64,000 nt of DNA, from the NCBI RefSeq assembly GCF_000372725.1, contig NW_005196681.1, positions 336,865 to 400,864 of the forward strand, in the 5' to 3' direction. Source of the stretch: Emiliania huxleyi CCMP1516 (Eukaryota; Haptophyta; Isochrysidales; Noelaerhabdaceae). Below the pieces are notes generated by a model. That model ran no database searches. It was given only the letters and a program-made list of their open reading frames with translations, and had not been told where the DNA came from. This document shows positions 20,969-31,378 of this stretch, one piece after another. Numbering within the stretch: the stretch's first letter is position 1; each line of letters begins with the position of its first letter. The position numbers and the translations under genes were made by a program.

Positions 20969-23900
20969 CTACCCACTCGCCCCCCACTCGTAGCTGCGCT
21001 TCGGCGGCATGGGCTGCGGCGCGGGGCGCGAGGGCATTGCTTCGCGGTCGGGGTTGCTGGCGGCGGTCCTCCGGACTGCGGGGGAGATGGCTGCCGTCCA
21101 GACATCGTCCTCGTCCTCCTGCCCGGCGGCGGCGGCCGGCGGCGCCGCTCCCCTCCGCTCGGGGTGCAGGCTCAGCATGGGGCGCGCTGTAAACCTGGCG
21201 GGGCGACGGGCGAGCGATGTGTGCGGGCCACGGGTCCTGCACTTTGCCAGGGAGCGAGCTCAAGCGCGCGGGTGATGGACGCGTGGGGGAAGGGGAAGCG
21301 AGGTGCGAGCGTGTCTCCCCGCCCCAGCATCGCACCTTGCGGCGAGGTCTGCAGCATTGGCCACCCTTCCAGCGGTGCGCGAGACTTGGCCCCAGCCGAA
21401 CCGCTGCGACGCGTTCGGCGGGAGGCTCCGGCGCTTCGTCGACCGCGGCGGCTGCTCGGCGCCGAGGGCGGTGCGGCTGTCCTGCAGGTGCAAGGGAGGG
21501 GGGGGGGGGGGGGGGCGAGTCGAGTACAGGGTATGGGCGGCTACCTTTTGTGGCCGTGGCGCGTAACACGAGCAATCACAAGGTGGTGCGAGCCTGCATG
21601 TCGAGCACGACTTGCTGCAGCGCTAGGTTGACTATTACTATTCTCATTATTATTAATGTACCTGCATGTCGAGCACGACTTGCTGCAGCGCTAGGTTGAC
21701 TATTACTATTCTCATTATTATTAATGTACCTGCATGTCGAGCACGACTTGCTGCAGCGCTAGGTTGCGCACCGCCTTCTCCTCCGGCGCGACCATCTCCT
21801 CGCCTCCTGTGGCGGATGTCCCGCCGCCGCGCTCGCGCGTCGCCCTGTGCGACGGGGCAAGCCTCGAGGCGGGCGACGCAGCGGGCGCCTGGCCGGGCGT
21901 GTCGGGTCCGCGCGAGGATGGCGGAGAGAGGCCCGGCACGTCCCACGGAGACTCGTCCTCGTGCGGCGCGGTGGCGAGGGCGTGAGGCTCGTCGATGAGC
22001 TCCACCGCGCCTGGATGGGCGGCGCGGGGAGGGGGGCGTGTGCGGTGAGCACGTGGTGCCCGGCCCCGCGCACCCGAGGAGCCTCTGCCTCGCTGCTGCG
22101 TGCCTCCGCCCCGCCGCCCCCTCGTCCTCTTGTCGCGGCAGGTCCGCCAGCAGCTGAAGAGGGCGGCGCGCATGCCGACGCCGCCCAGGGAGCAGAGGCA
22201 GGCCAGGGCCAGGGCGAGCGCCGCCACGCCCCACACGAGAGACTGCTCCTGCTGCTCTCCGCCTCGGAGCCACGGGGCGGCGGTGCGCAGCCAGTCAGGC
22301 AGCGAGGCAGCGGGAGGCGGATCGAGCAGGGCGGGCGGCGAGGTCGGCGGAGGCGGCGGCGGCGGCGGGAGCGGCCACTCGGCGCCAACGGCGAAGTAGC
22401 GGGCGGTGACGAGGAGGGCGAAGAGGACGAGGGGGAGGAGGAGGACGAGGTGGTCGCAGGCGTAGAGGAGCGAGCTGCCGCACCCTCCGTGCCCTCGCGT
22501 GTACCACGCGGCCGTGCGGAGGGTGCAGAGGGCGTAGACGCGGAGGGCGGAGAGGAGCGGCGCGAAGAGGACGGCGTCGGGCAAGTAGAGGAGGTGGCTC
22601 GGCCGGCGAGCGAAGTGCGGGAGCAGCCGGACTGCGCGCGAGAGGAGGAGCCTGCGAAAGGAGGAGGGGGGGGGCTGCGGCGACGGGGCTGCGGCGACGC
22701 GTGTTGACGGAGCGCGAAAGGGCGCGGTGGCGGCGGGCGCGCCATCCGAGAAAGAGGAGGACGGAGTGGAGCGGCCACGAGTAGGCCAGTCCGTGCACGG
22801 CCACGGCGGCGCCGGCGGCGAAGGTGAGCGGGGTGGTCATCTTTTCGAGGAGGATGAGTCCGAGGAGGGGGTGGCGCCGCCAGACCGTGGTCTCCGCCTG
22901 GGGCGGGCAGGCAGGGCGGCGAGAGGGGCGGCCCCTCAGCCGCACACCTCAGAGGGGCTGGGGGGGCGGAAGGGCAGCAGAAGCGGGCACGGGGCGGCTC
23001 TCCGCCCCCGGGGCCTCGCGGCGTGCTGTGGCCAGAGTGCTGTGGATGTGCCGAGCATGTCCCCCCGGAGCCGCGGGAGAGGTGAGAGGTGCCCCTGGAG
23101 GTGCAGCCCCTAGAGGTGCCCCTGGAGCAGCCCCTCCCGCCTGCGAGCCGAGGTGCGCGAGGCCGCAGAGGGAGACGCGGCCGAAGACCCAGCGGAGGTC
23201 CGAGCGCCACGTGTTTCGACTCCTAGCAACAAAGGGAGGATTGCCTCATCACTAAGACCCAGCGGAGGTCCGAGCGGCGCGTGTGCGCTGCTCCATCGCA
23301 GCAGCTGCAGCAGCAAGGTGGCGTCGGGGCGGAAGGTGGTCATTGCAGTGCAGTCGGGGTGCAGCTGCATCTGCACGTCCCAGTCGTGCCTGTGACATAA
23401 TGTGACATCGTAACACATCTGCACCTCCCACTCGCGCCCGTGTGCGCGAGCGCGCGAGCGCGCGAGGTCGGGTCGGTGTCGGTGAGAGAGGTCTGTGGGC
23501 GTGTGTGGGGGGCTACTCTGTTGGGCTGGGGGGGGGGAGGGGGGGCTTGTGCGTGCATGTGGCTTGTGCGTGTGGGCGAGGAGTGCGGGGGGCGTCTGCT
23601 GGTGCTGCTCGTCGGAGGCGCCTCGCGAGCCAGCGAGTGATGAACTTGTCGTCTCCAGACTGCAGGGGCACGCCTCGCCACGTCTCGCGCAGAAAGAGGG
23701 ACTTGAAGACCGGGTCGGCCACGATGTGGTGACGGTAGGCGGCGGTGCGGCCGGAGAGGCACTGGCAGCCGCCGTCGAGGGCCTGGCGGGGGCGGGGGGC
23801 AGGGGGGGGTGAGGACCGGAGGGCGAGGGGGGGGGGGGGGGCGGTCGTGCAGGTTGGTCCAGCCTCTCTCGCGCCGCTCGCTCTACGACGCTTGCTCTAC

Positions 23901-24674
23901 GACGCTTGCTCGAGTCGCTCGCCTGGCTCGCGGCGACGTCTATGAAGCGCTGTGTGAGGCGCATGTCGGCGAGGACCTGGGTGGAGGCGGGGAAGGAGAC
24001 TGGAAGGGGCGGGCTCGGTGGGTGGGGATAATTATGGAGGTGGCGGAGATCATGGAGATGGAGGGCTCGGTGGAGGCGGGGCCGACCTCCCACGATGTCT
24101 CGGCGCCGTCCTCCCGGAGCGGACGCATGGCCTGCGACGTGCCCACGCCGCCGACGTTTCGACGCTCGAACGGCTTGAGCAGCCAGCGGAGCATGCTCGG
24201 AGGCCAAGTCACGTCGTCATCCACAAAGACAACCACTCCGGTCGAGGCCTCGCACGCCTCGACGCCGGCCATCATCTTGTCGCGCTTGCCCGCCCCAGGG
24301 TCTGCCTCGAGCACCCGAATGCGGCACACGAAGCGGCCGTCCGGGTAGGTGGAGAGCGCCTCGCTCACCGCGCGCTCGATCTGGTCGGCCTCGTTGACCG
24401 AGGCGACGATGAGAATAGAGGATGGGCGGCAGGCCACCCAAGAATAGAGCGCGAGCTTCAGGGCCGGCAGGCTTGGCGAGAGCACAGGGCAAACAAGCGT
24501 CGTGTGCGCGGCCAGGTAGGGTGTATGCTCGCCGGAATGCTCTGGCGCGTCTGGCCGGTAGCAGAAGGAGAACAGGAGCTTGACGGCCCAGCCGGCGAGC
24601 TTGACGGCGGCGAAAACGCCGAAGGGGAAGAGGTGATCAGGGCGGAACTCTGGGTTCAGGAGTCCGCCGAGCAT
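20969..24674 (-). CDS. Processive family 2 glycosyltransferase (chitin/hyaluronan synthase-like), about eight or more exons
   Basis: From ATG 24674: a membrane segment (FPFGVFAAVKLAGWAVKLLF), then a GT-A fold with VVVFVDDDVTWPPSMLRWLL (D,D metal/nucleotide-sugar site). Introns 24086-23977 (GT-AG) and 23922-23783 (GC-AG) lead through VLADMRLTQRFIDVAASQ to ALDGGCQCLSGRTAAYRHH and VPLQSGDDKFITRWLA, the acceptor-binding GDD region. Later exons give TTFRPDATLLLQLLRW joined to SRNTWRSDLRWVFG (QxxRW product-site motif), then several hydrophobic segments (LTFAAGAAVAVHGLAYSWPL, RVYALCTLRTAAWYTRG, DHLVLLLPLVLFALLVTARY). The tail is proline/arginine-rich and the last exon probably ends at 20969. These enzymes polymerise and export beta-glycans at the plasma membrane or Golgi; the sugar is not predictable here. 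Exons after the QxxRW region are approximate. Confidence 0.75.
21594..21774. repeat. 68-bp tandem triplication at the end of a glycosyltransferase exon
   Basis: Three copies start at 21594, 21662 and 21730. On the minus strand each carries CTAGCGCTGCAGCAAGTCGT followed by GCTCGACATGCAG, encoding the exon end LALQQVVLDMQ. The two upstream (higher-coordinate) copies continue into GTACATTAATAATAATGAGA, a normal GT splice donor with an AT-rich intron start. The unit therefore contains an exon end and its donor. Confidence 0.9.
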
Positions 24675-24936
24675 CGTGCACTAACCCAGCCACTGTCTCC
24701 GGTTGCGCCGACCGACCAGCAGGTGAGCCTTCAAGCTGCCTTCAAGTGTCAAACGCTCTTCACGGCGATGGCGATTGGGAAGATGGGTCTTACTTCACAG
24801 GTGGGGCTTACTTCCCGGAAGCCAAGACGCACTCCAAGACTCTTACTTCACAGACCTTTCGAGAAGAAAACACGTCTCTTCCCAACGATTGAATTTTAGG
24901 AGTTGAGAAACAACAACCTGTTGTCCCTTCAATGCG

Positions 24937-25206
24937 TTGTTTGTTTGAGAGAGAGAGAGATTTTAGAAAACCAACAAGAAATCACGACTCTCACAGTGAT
25001 TTGGGCTCGGCAGCTTGTCAGCCCTCAGCCGAAGCTGGGGCCGGTCCCGTAGCCGAGAGAGCCCGCGCCGATGAGTTCGACTTTCTTCTTTGTTTTCTGG
25101 CGAACAAACAACAACTCTAACACTCACACGTCATTTGGGGCCTGGAGCCAAATGACGTGTGAGTGTTAGAGTTGTTTGGTATTGCTAAAAATCTCTCTCT
25201 CTCAAT
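24937..25206. repeat. Inverted-repeat element with an internal 27-bp perfect hairpin
   Basis: Outer arms are a GAGAGAGAGAGATTTTAG tract at about 24947-24966 and its near complement CTAAAAATCTCTCTCTCTCA at about 25184-25203. Inside, 25112-25138 and 25148-25174 form a perfect 27-bp inverted repeat (CAACTCTAACACTCACACGT plus CATTTGG) with a 9-base loop. The segment 24979-25057 is also found at 37744-37820. The whole looks like a small non-autonomous foldback or MITE-type element. Confidence 0.65.
24979..25057. repeat. Dispersed repeat, copy 1 (second copy at 37744-37820)
   Basis: AAATCACGACTCTCACAGTG, ATTTGGGCTCGGCAGCTTGT and a GCTGG(G/A)GCCGGTCCCGT segment are shared with 37744-37820, which carries a CATG insertion and a few substitutions. 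The 37.7-kb copy is directly followed by the repeat shared with 16382-16455, so the two blocks probably belong to one longer element. Confidence 0.8.
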
Positions 25207-25517
25207 GCGCGCGCTGCTGGCTGGTCTGACAAAAAAAAAAACTGAAAGGGCGAGCCCTGGAGGCCTTCATTCACACTCACGTCGTTGCCGGTCAGTAGCT
25301 CACACACTACATTACTCGGCTCGGCACTCTACTCCCTCTTTGCCAGCGTCGATCGTTGCCTCGAAGCCGACGCGGTACCGCCCAACTGCCCCGCAAGCGA
25401 CCACAGCCCGTGCTCCGACCCTCCGAGTTCGCCGAGGAGGCCGAAGAGGAGTATGTCTACGAGCAAGCGTTGGAGAACACGCTGAACGTGTGACGACTTT
25501 GGACTTGACGAGCAAGG

Positions 25518-25901
25518 ATGGGACGGCGTCTTGGAGCTGTACTCGAGTACGAGCGGGCACATTGCAAATGCGAATGGCAGCCTCAGAACGGCTTCGACGG
25601 GATGGCGACCGTTGGGGGATTGGTGTTTGGTGATGATCTGCTACGCGCTGGTATACTCCTCGTGGTTGCCGGCTTCAACGTCGGCGCCAAGAAGGTGCGC
25701 CACACTCTCGCTCGGGCAACGGTCAATCGCCGCTCGTGCGCCGCGAAGGTTCCTGCCCAAAAGGTCGGCCGGATCACGATGTACGACGTTAGGCTCACGC
25801 AAGCACAGGACCGCGCGACTCGCGCAAGTAACGTCGTTGTCGACCCAGACGAGGTGACTTCATCCACGGACGACAAGGTCGACGTCTGCCCTGACTCATA
25901 G
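25518..25901 (+). CDS. Possible small gene, function unknown
   Basis: The frame from ATG 25518 ends at 25901 and has balanced composition, with segments AGFNVGAKKVRHTLARATVN, RITMYDVRLTQAQDRATRAS and VVVDPDEVTSSTDDKVDVCP. Just upstream, other frames also read like protein: EEAEEEYVYEQALENTLNV (about 25430-25490) and DDFGLDEQGWDGVLELYSS (about 25490-25555). A spliced gene is therefore possible but no boundaries could be fixed. I do not recognise the family. It could be a remnant of the neighbouring repeat element. Confidence 0.3.
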   Translation: MGRRLGAVLEYERAHCKCEWQPQNGFDGMATVGGLVFGDDLLRAGILLVVAGFNVGAKKVRHTLARATVNRRSCAAKVPAQKVGRITMYDVRLTQAQDRATRASNVVVDPDEVTSSTDDKVDVCPDS

Positions 25902-27274
25902 CGGGTGGGGAGGCCCTAAAACGGAGGGTGGGGTGGCGATATCGGCAGAGCTAGAGGGCTCAGCCACCCCTCCACCCCTCCACGACCCTCAACCCCTCCA
26001 CCCTCCCGGAGCGAGAGAGGTCCTCGAGCCCTCCCACGTCCACCTTCCGATAGGAGGGCACACCACGCCACAGGACTGGAGGTTCCCCGTCGGATCGGCG
26101 TCGGGAGGGCTCCACAGCGCTAACCCTAACCCTAGGACTAACCCCCTCCCTGGCTCTCAGTCCCACAGGGCCCAGCGAGCTGGGAGGGTGGAGCGGTCCA
26201 ACGCGGGATTCCGGGAGGGAGAGGGGGAGCAGGAGGGCTGGGCGAGGCGCAGGCGGGAGGGTGTGGTGGTGGGGTCCAGTGCACTTTTGTCACCGAGAGC
26301 TTTACGTGTCAAAACGCTCTTCACAGTCATACTAGTTAAGGCGCAGTGGAGAGGCCTGAAAAGTGGGGCTCCACCTCTCTCCCCGCCCACCCGAGAAGCT
26401 CTGCCCAAGCTGTTGGTATAGAAGTCTAGAGGGCCTCAGGGGCTGTAGAGCCACACCTAGAAGAGGGGTTAGCTCACACTTTGTGGGCCGCACTGACCCT
26501 TCTCCCACGTGCCTTTGCCCGCCCCTCTGATGCTGGTGAGAGCCCCCACCGTTGCGCCCTCACCTCGCGCTGACATATCCTTTGGGAATACACCCATGGG
26601 CTCTAGGGACATGTGGGGGCAGCTTTCGTTTGCCTGCGGGTGCCATGCTGGGGTGCTGGGCTCTTATGGTAGCCATTCTCTCAGATTCTCCGGAGAGCTC
26701 CACAAAGTGTGGCCAAGGCGGCCTCCGCTCAAGGAACGTTGGGATTTTTCTGGTGACTCAGGAAGGAGGGTTCTGCGCCAAATGAAAATCGGTTCTCCGT
26801 GCTATCCGCCCCCGGCGGGCGCCCCGGCTACGCCTGGCACAATTTACTAGAAGTCGGGGCGCTCTTCCACTTGCACTTCCGCCCGAGGGAAAAATCCCTC
26901 TCGTCTCTCAGCCCACTTGGCCATAGCAGCAGAGACGGCGCGCTCTGCTGGATCGACGAGGACGTGCACTATTTTTCCGGTGTCATGGCCGTGCCGCAGA
27001 GGCGCGCGCGGGGCGGGGCGCCCGGGGCGCGCGGGGGGCGCCTATCTCTGCGCGCACTGCGGCACACGGATCACGGTCAGCCGCTATCGCCCGCGATGTG
27101 TTTTTGCAGCCGCGCCTCCAGCAGACACAGCCACCTAAATGCCGCCCAGACAGCGCATCTCGATACGTGCGTGCGTGCTCCAACGACCAAAGCAAAACGT
27201 CTCCACGCTTCGCCCTCACCTCAGTCTGTCCAACCAAGAGCTGTCCTTCTTTCCGGAGTGCGCCACCGCCGCCC
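25902..27274. other. Intergenic, no supported gene
   Basis: A CCACCCCTCCACGACCC-type C-rich repeat lies at 25960-26010 and a short CTAACCCTAACCCTAGGACT telomere-like tract at about 26121. No protein-like frame is convincing in either strand. Confidence 0.45.
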
Positions 27275-28021
27275 TCACGCAAGCCCCTCGATCGAGGCTT
27301 GCGCAATAGCTTGGGTGAGCCGCTCCTCCGGCGCCGCGGCGCCTGAACCGCTATCCTCGCCGCCGCTGCCAGCCCCCTCCTCGTCGCCCGCGTCGTCACC
27401 CGCCGCGGGGTCAGGGGGGGGGCCGTCGTCCCTCCTCCGCCGCCGCCATGGCGGCCATCGCAATCCACGGGGTCGCCGGAGGAAGGCCAGGCTCAGCCGC
27501 GACCGGCCGCCGCCAGCGCGGCCCCGGTTCTCCTGAGCAATCATGGATGAGAGCTGCGCTGCCAACGCTGGAGGGAGAGTGCCGCGCCACGCCTGCGCGG
27601 GCTCGTTCCAGGGGCCATCAAAGTGGGGCCCGAGCTCGTTCAGGATGAGCTGATCGGTGTCGCGCGGCTGCAGGCCGCCAATCCGATGCGAGCGCGCGTA
27701 TGCAGTAAACAGCATCCAGTTGGCCCGGCTCTCGAGCTCTTCGACAGAAAGTTCGGCCGGCGGGTCGGGAAGCTCGTACTGCTGGCGCCACGGCTTGGAA
27801 CAAACTTCGCACAAGCCGAGGTCGCGTCGGCCGTACGATGACAACCGCAGATTTGGCCTCGTTGATATCCACTTCTGCACGCACGTCCGGTGGGCGAGCG
27901 ATGGGCGGCCTGCGTCGAGGCATTCGCATGGCTGTACCACGTCCGGGTCGGATTCGCTCACTTCATCAAAGCAGACACGGCAGGTGCGAGGAGCGTCGTC
28001 GACACCAGGTTGTTCGAGCAT
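27275..28021 (-). CDS. RING-CH (MARCH-type) zinc-finger protein, probable E3 ubiquitin ligase
   Basis: ATG 28021 starts MLEQPGVDDAPRTCRVCFDE. The C4HC3 RING-variant domain occupies about residues 13-78: CRVCFDE, then VVQPCECLDAGRPSLAHRTC, VQKWISTRPNL and LCEVCSKPW, with His in the fourth ligand position as in MARCH proteins. No membrane segment follows, unlike most MARCH proteins, so it is probably soluble. The rest is helical (ELESRANWMLFTAYARSHRI), then basic (RRPRGLRWPPWRRRRRDD), then acidic, ending ERLTQAIAQASIEGLA, a possible ubiquitin-interacting-motif-like helix. The family transfers ubiquitin from an E2 to substrates. No intron is required; the frame ends at 27275. Confidence 0.8.
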   Translation of the reverse strand: MLEQPGVDDAPRTCRVCFDEVSESDPDVVQPCECLDAGRPSLAHRTCVQKWISTRPNLRLSSYGRRDLGLCEVCSKPWRQQYELPDPPAELSVEELESRANWMLFTAYARSHRIGGLQPRDTDQLILNELGPHFDGPWNEPAQAWRGTLPPALAAQLSSMIAQENRGRAGGGRSRLSLAFLRRPRGLRWPPWRRRRRDDGPPPDPAAGDDAGDEEGAGSGGEDSGSGAAAPEERLTQAIAQASIEGLA

Positions 28022-28375
28022 TGCCACCCCCGGCGTCTTCCATGGATCGATGGACGCCTGCCCAAAGCGAGGACGTACGTCGCAAGCCGCAAATTACCAT
28101 GCGTTACCGGCATCATGGGTGATCATGGGTGTCGAGGTGCCATGATTTGTTCTCGTACCCGTCAACGATGAGGTGTCTCTAATGTTGAGCCACCTTTGTT
28201 CTCCAAGGCAAGAACACTGGCGAGAGGAAAGCGCTTCGTCGAATAATTATTTCTTTCGAAAAGTCCACCTTCGGGTACGTGCGTAAGAGCACATTCACTG
28301 AAAACGGTCAAAGACCGGGCACATCCCGCGAGCGATTTCACTGGACTTTTAAATTCGTGTTGGACACGTCCAAGA
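28022..28375. promoter_or_regulatory. Divergent intergenic region between the RING-CH gene and the EF-hand gene
   Basis: The two genes point away from each other and are 354 bp apart, so both 5' flanks lie here. The stretch is lower in GC, but I see no TATA box or other named element that can be assigned with confidence. Confidence 0.4.
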
Positions 28376-31258
28376 ATGAACGTTTCGCCGATGCGGGTGG
28401 TCGTGCGGCAGCGCGCTCAACCCGAGGACGGTGATGCCGCCCAGCACGGTGGGCCGCCCGAGCAGCGATGCTCGAGTGATGCACACCCAGCGGAGGAGGC
28501 AACGGCAGAGGACGTCAACGCGAGGGCGCCGTCGCGGAGAATGCCAAAGTTGAGCACTGCCGCCATTGCACTCCAGCCGACCATTGCGCCCTCCACGCGC
28601 CATCGGACCCAAAACAGAACGGTGCGTCGAGTCGAATCGAAAGCTTCCGCCAGACGGTCGTGCGTCGACATTGGTCCGGTGCGCCCATTCGGCGAGATCT
28701 CTGCGCGCGGAAACTCGCCGCTCTCCGCAAGAGGCGTCCAGCAGTGTCACAAGCCGAGCCCAGTGCACTCACCACGCGTTCATCGGGCGTTGAGGCAGTC
28801 GGAGAGGGAGACGTCAGATCCCACAACCGCTGCCATCTTGAAGGCGGCTCGGGAGTGCGATGCAGCTTGGCTAGCGGAGCATCTCGACCGGCGCGGTGGA
28901 AGCCTCGCCGAGGCCCTCCGCACCGCAGGCGCGAGTGGAATCATCGCCGAGGCGCTCGACCCGTCTTCGCTGATCAACCTCCAGGTTCCCGACCTTTCGC
29001 TTGTACGGACAGTCACAGCGCACCTCCGGTCAGTACTCGATGGCCCACTGTCATCGAGCAGCTTTGCGGAAGGGCCTATGTCGATTGACAGGAAGAGCCG
29101 CGGCCGGCGCCCGCCGGCCGCACAGGCTTCACCAGCAATGCGCCGCCACAAGCAGCCTGGGCGGCGACACACCACGATGCCTAGCGAGCTGTCGCCGCGG
29201 TGCCGGACAGACGCAGCTCCCTCGGGCCTCAGCCGCGTGGCAGAGGGTGGCGATGCCAGCCCCCTCGTCGCCGAGAAGGCTGAATCAATGGAGATGGGGC
29301 TGCCTGACGATATGCAGGAGCCAGTGCCGGATGCGTCGGCGGAGTTAAAAGCGCTACTGTGCCTCGCCAAGGCCGAGGTTGAGGCCGCCACGGATCTAGG
29401 ATCGACGTTTTTGCCAGCGGCCGTGGCGTCCACGCTTGCTGAGGGTGAGGCGGTGGCGTTGATCTCGCAGCTGAGATCTCACCACGTGCTCTTGCAACGC
29501 GGACCTCAGCGGCCTGCGGAGGCACGCGTGACGCCGCCGCTTCTGCACGGCGCAATTGCTGCACGCTTAGCGTGGCACTCGCGTTCGCCGCGCCGGGCAT
29601 CGGGTACCGAATTGCAAGGGCCCGGCCGCTTTTGCCGGTGTGCCGCCTCCCTGGTGCCGGCAGGGTGCCTGGTGCTACGCGCCAAACCTAGGGACAAGGT
29701 ACGCGCCGGTGCTGGTGCAGTAGCGGGTCAGGGGAACGCCATCGTGCTACCTCTCACGGGCTGCTCGATCCGCCTCGACCCAACCTTGCCCGACGAGCCT
29801 CTCTGTCTCAAGGTTCACGTCGGCGGCACCACCATCCTCGCAGCGCCAGGCGCCCACGCCTACCCGCAAGACATCTACACGCGGGAGATCGGGGCTGCGA
29901 CGGGCGTAGAGGCAGTGGAGGGCGGAACCGAAGGCAGAGGTCAAAGCGCTTGGGCGCCGGAGAGCTCATGGGCGCCTCTCTCCTTTGACGCGCTCGCATG
30001 CCTCAGCTTTGACGGTGGCGAGAGCGGAGCGCGGGAGGCGCACACCTGGCACGCCACGTGCGCGTTGCTCTCCGTCCACTGCGCGCGGTCGGTGCTGCAT
30101 GAGGTGCGCCTCACGCTCGCCTGGCTCGCCCACGTGGCCGTGCTCCGCAGCTCCCGTGCTGGCACGAGCACTGGTGGTACTGGTGTTGGTGCTCGTCGCC
30201 AACAGCTGCCGGAGGAGCTCTGCCGGCTCATGTTGCACCCGCCGCCGCCGCCACCCTCAACCTCTGAGATCGAGGCTGCAGCGGCCCCACTCGTCGAGGA
30301 CGCAATGCGCGTTCGCCACCAGCTGTCGCCCCCACCTCCGCAGGCAGCGGTTGGGCCCGGTCCCTGTGGCACCGCACCCTGTCGACTTGCCCTCGACGCA
30401 GAGCCGGCGAATACAGGCCGTCGTCAGATCCCCTTGCCAGCGGCTAAGCACTTGGCTGCCACACGCGCAAAGAAGCTGGCCTCCGGGAAGAAGGCTGAGG
30501 GGTCAGCAGAGGCTGCAGATGAGAGCGGGCATCGCACGACGTTGGAAAGCCTCGCCCATGAGTGCGTGAGCTTGCAGGCTGGATTGCAAGCGGCGTGCGC
30601 CCCCTCCGTCGTGCGTGGCATTGCCACGGCGTCACTCAGCGTCGTGCGTGGCTGCATGGCGCAGCTCATAGACCTCGCCACCGAGAGCACGGCTGAGGTG
30701 TACTTACGCGTCGCACCATCACGCAGTGTCCTGCTCTCGGACCGTTGGCCGCCTCTCACGCTGCTCGGAGCGTTACCCGGCCTCTCGCCTGCAGCGGCTT
30801 CGGTGCTCAAGCAGCAGCCCAAGCGTAGCCGCGCGGCTCGCGGGTGCGGGTTGCGTCTCGTCCTCGCTTCCTCGCTGTTGGAGGTGCTCGCCCCTAGTTG
30901 CGAAGCAGCAGCTGCGTGGGTCGCCGGCGTCAACGCGCTGCCTCTGGGTTCGAAGCAAATTGCGCTCGCCGAAGCGGCCTCTCAGTCGCATGCGCAGGCG
31001 TCGGCTCAGCCGGGCGGTCCGTCGTTGCTGGAGCTCGACCCTCTCGCAGTTGCGTTCCGCATCTTTGACCGGGACGGATCAGGTGCCATATCGTGGGACG
31101 AGCTTAAAACCATCCTTGCCGCCACGGGAGAGCGGCGCTCTGAGGAGGATCTGCGACAGATGATCCAAGCGTCAGACGCGAACGGAGACGGGAGCATCGA
31201 CTTTGGCGAGTTCAGGAGGCTGATGGGCAGAGGGGGGAAATACGCCTGCTCGAAGTAG
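28376..31258 (+). CDS. Long intronless protein with two C-terminal EF-hands and PH-like segments
   Basis: The uninterrupted frame of 960 codons starts at ATG 28376. The N-terminal third is low in structure and basic. About residues 430-500 (VPAGCLVLRAKPRDKVRAGA, IVLPLTGCSIRLDPTLPDEP, LCLKVHVGGTTILAAPGAHA) and 800-870 (LRLVLASSLLEVLAPSCEAA, AAWVAGVNAL) resemble pleckstrin-homology strands and the closing PH helix with its conserved W. The last 70 residues contain two canonical EF-hand loops, DRDGSGAISWDE and DANGDGSIDFGE, each with all calcium-coordinating positions filled. A calcium-regulated membrane-associated adaptor is a reasonable inference. Codon use is less GC-extreme than the spliced neighbours and there is no intron, unlike most genes here. 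The PH assignment is tentative; the EF-hands are clear. Confidence 0.75.
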   Translation: MNVSPMRVVVRQRAQPEDGDAAQHGGPPEQRCSSDAHPAEEATAEDVNARAPSRRMPKLSTAAIALQPTIAPSTRHRTQNRTVRRVESKASARRSCVDIGPVRPFGEISARGNSPLSARGVQQCHKPSPVHSPRVHRALRQSERETSDPTTAAILKAARECDAAWLAEHLDRRGGSLAEALRTAGASGIIAEALDPSSLINLQVPDLSLVRTVTAHLRSVLDGPLSSSSFAEGPMSIDRKSRGRRPPAAQASPAMRRHKQPGRRHTTMPSELSPRCRTDAAPSGLSRVAEGGDASPLVAEKAESMEMGLPDDMQEPVPDASAELKALLCLAKAEVEAATDLGSTFLPAAVASTLAEGEAVALISQLRSHHVLLQRGPQRPAEARVTPPLLHGAIAARLAWHSRSPRRASGTELQGPGRFCRCAASLVPAGCLVLRAKPRDKVRAGAGAVAGQGNAIVLPLTGCSIRLDPTLPDEPLCLKVHVGGTTILAAPGAHAYPQDIYTREIGAATGVEAVEGGTEGRGQSAWAPESSWAPLSFDALACLSFDGGESGAREAHTWHATCALLSVHCARSVLHEVRLTLAWLAHVAVLRSSRAGTSTGGTGVGARRQQLPEELCRLMLHPPPPPPSTSEIEAAAAPLVEDAMRVRHQLSPPPPQAAVGPGPCGTAPCRLALDAEPANTGRRQIPLPAAKHLAATRAKKLASGKKAEGSAEAADESGHRTTLESLAHECVSLQAGLQAACAPSVVRGIATASLSVVRGCMAQLIDLATESTAEVYLRVAPSRSVLLSDRWPPLTLLGALPGLSPAAASVLKQQPKRSRAARGCGLRLVLASSLLEVLAPSCEAAAAWVAGVNALPLGSKQIALAEAASQSHAQASAQPGGPSLLELDPLAVAFRIFDRDGSGAISWDELKTILAATGERRSEEDLRQMIQASDANGDGSIDFGEFRRLMGRGGKYACSK

Positions 31259-31378
31259 CGCGCGAAGAGTACTGAGTACTCGAGGGGCGAGAGAGCGTGT
31301 GCGCGTGTGTACTCAATAATTGAATTAACTGTGAGAGAAAAAAGCAGTTATTGTTATGGCACATGCATGCAACCCCCG

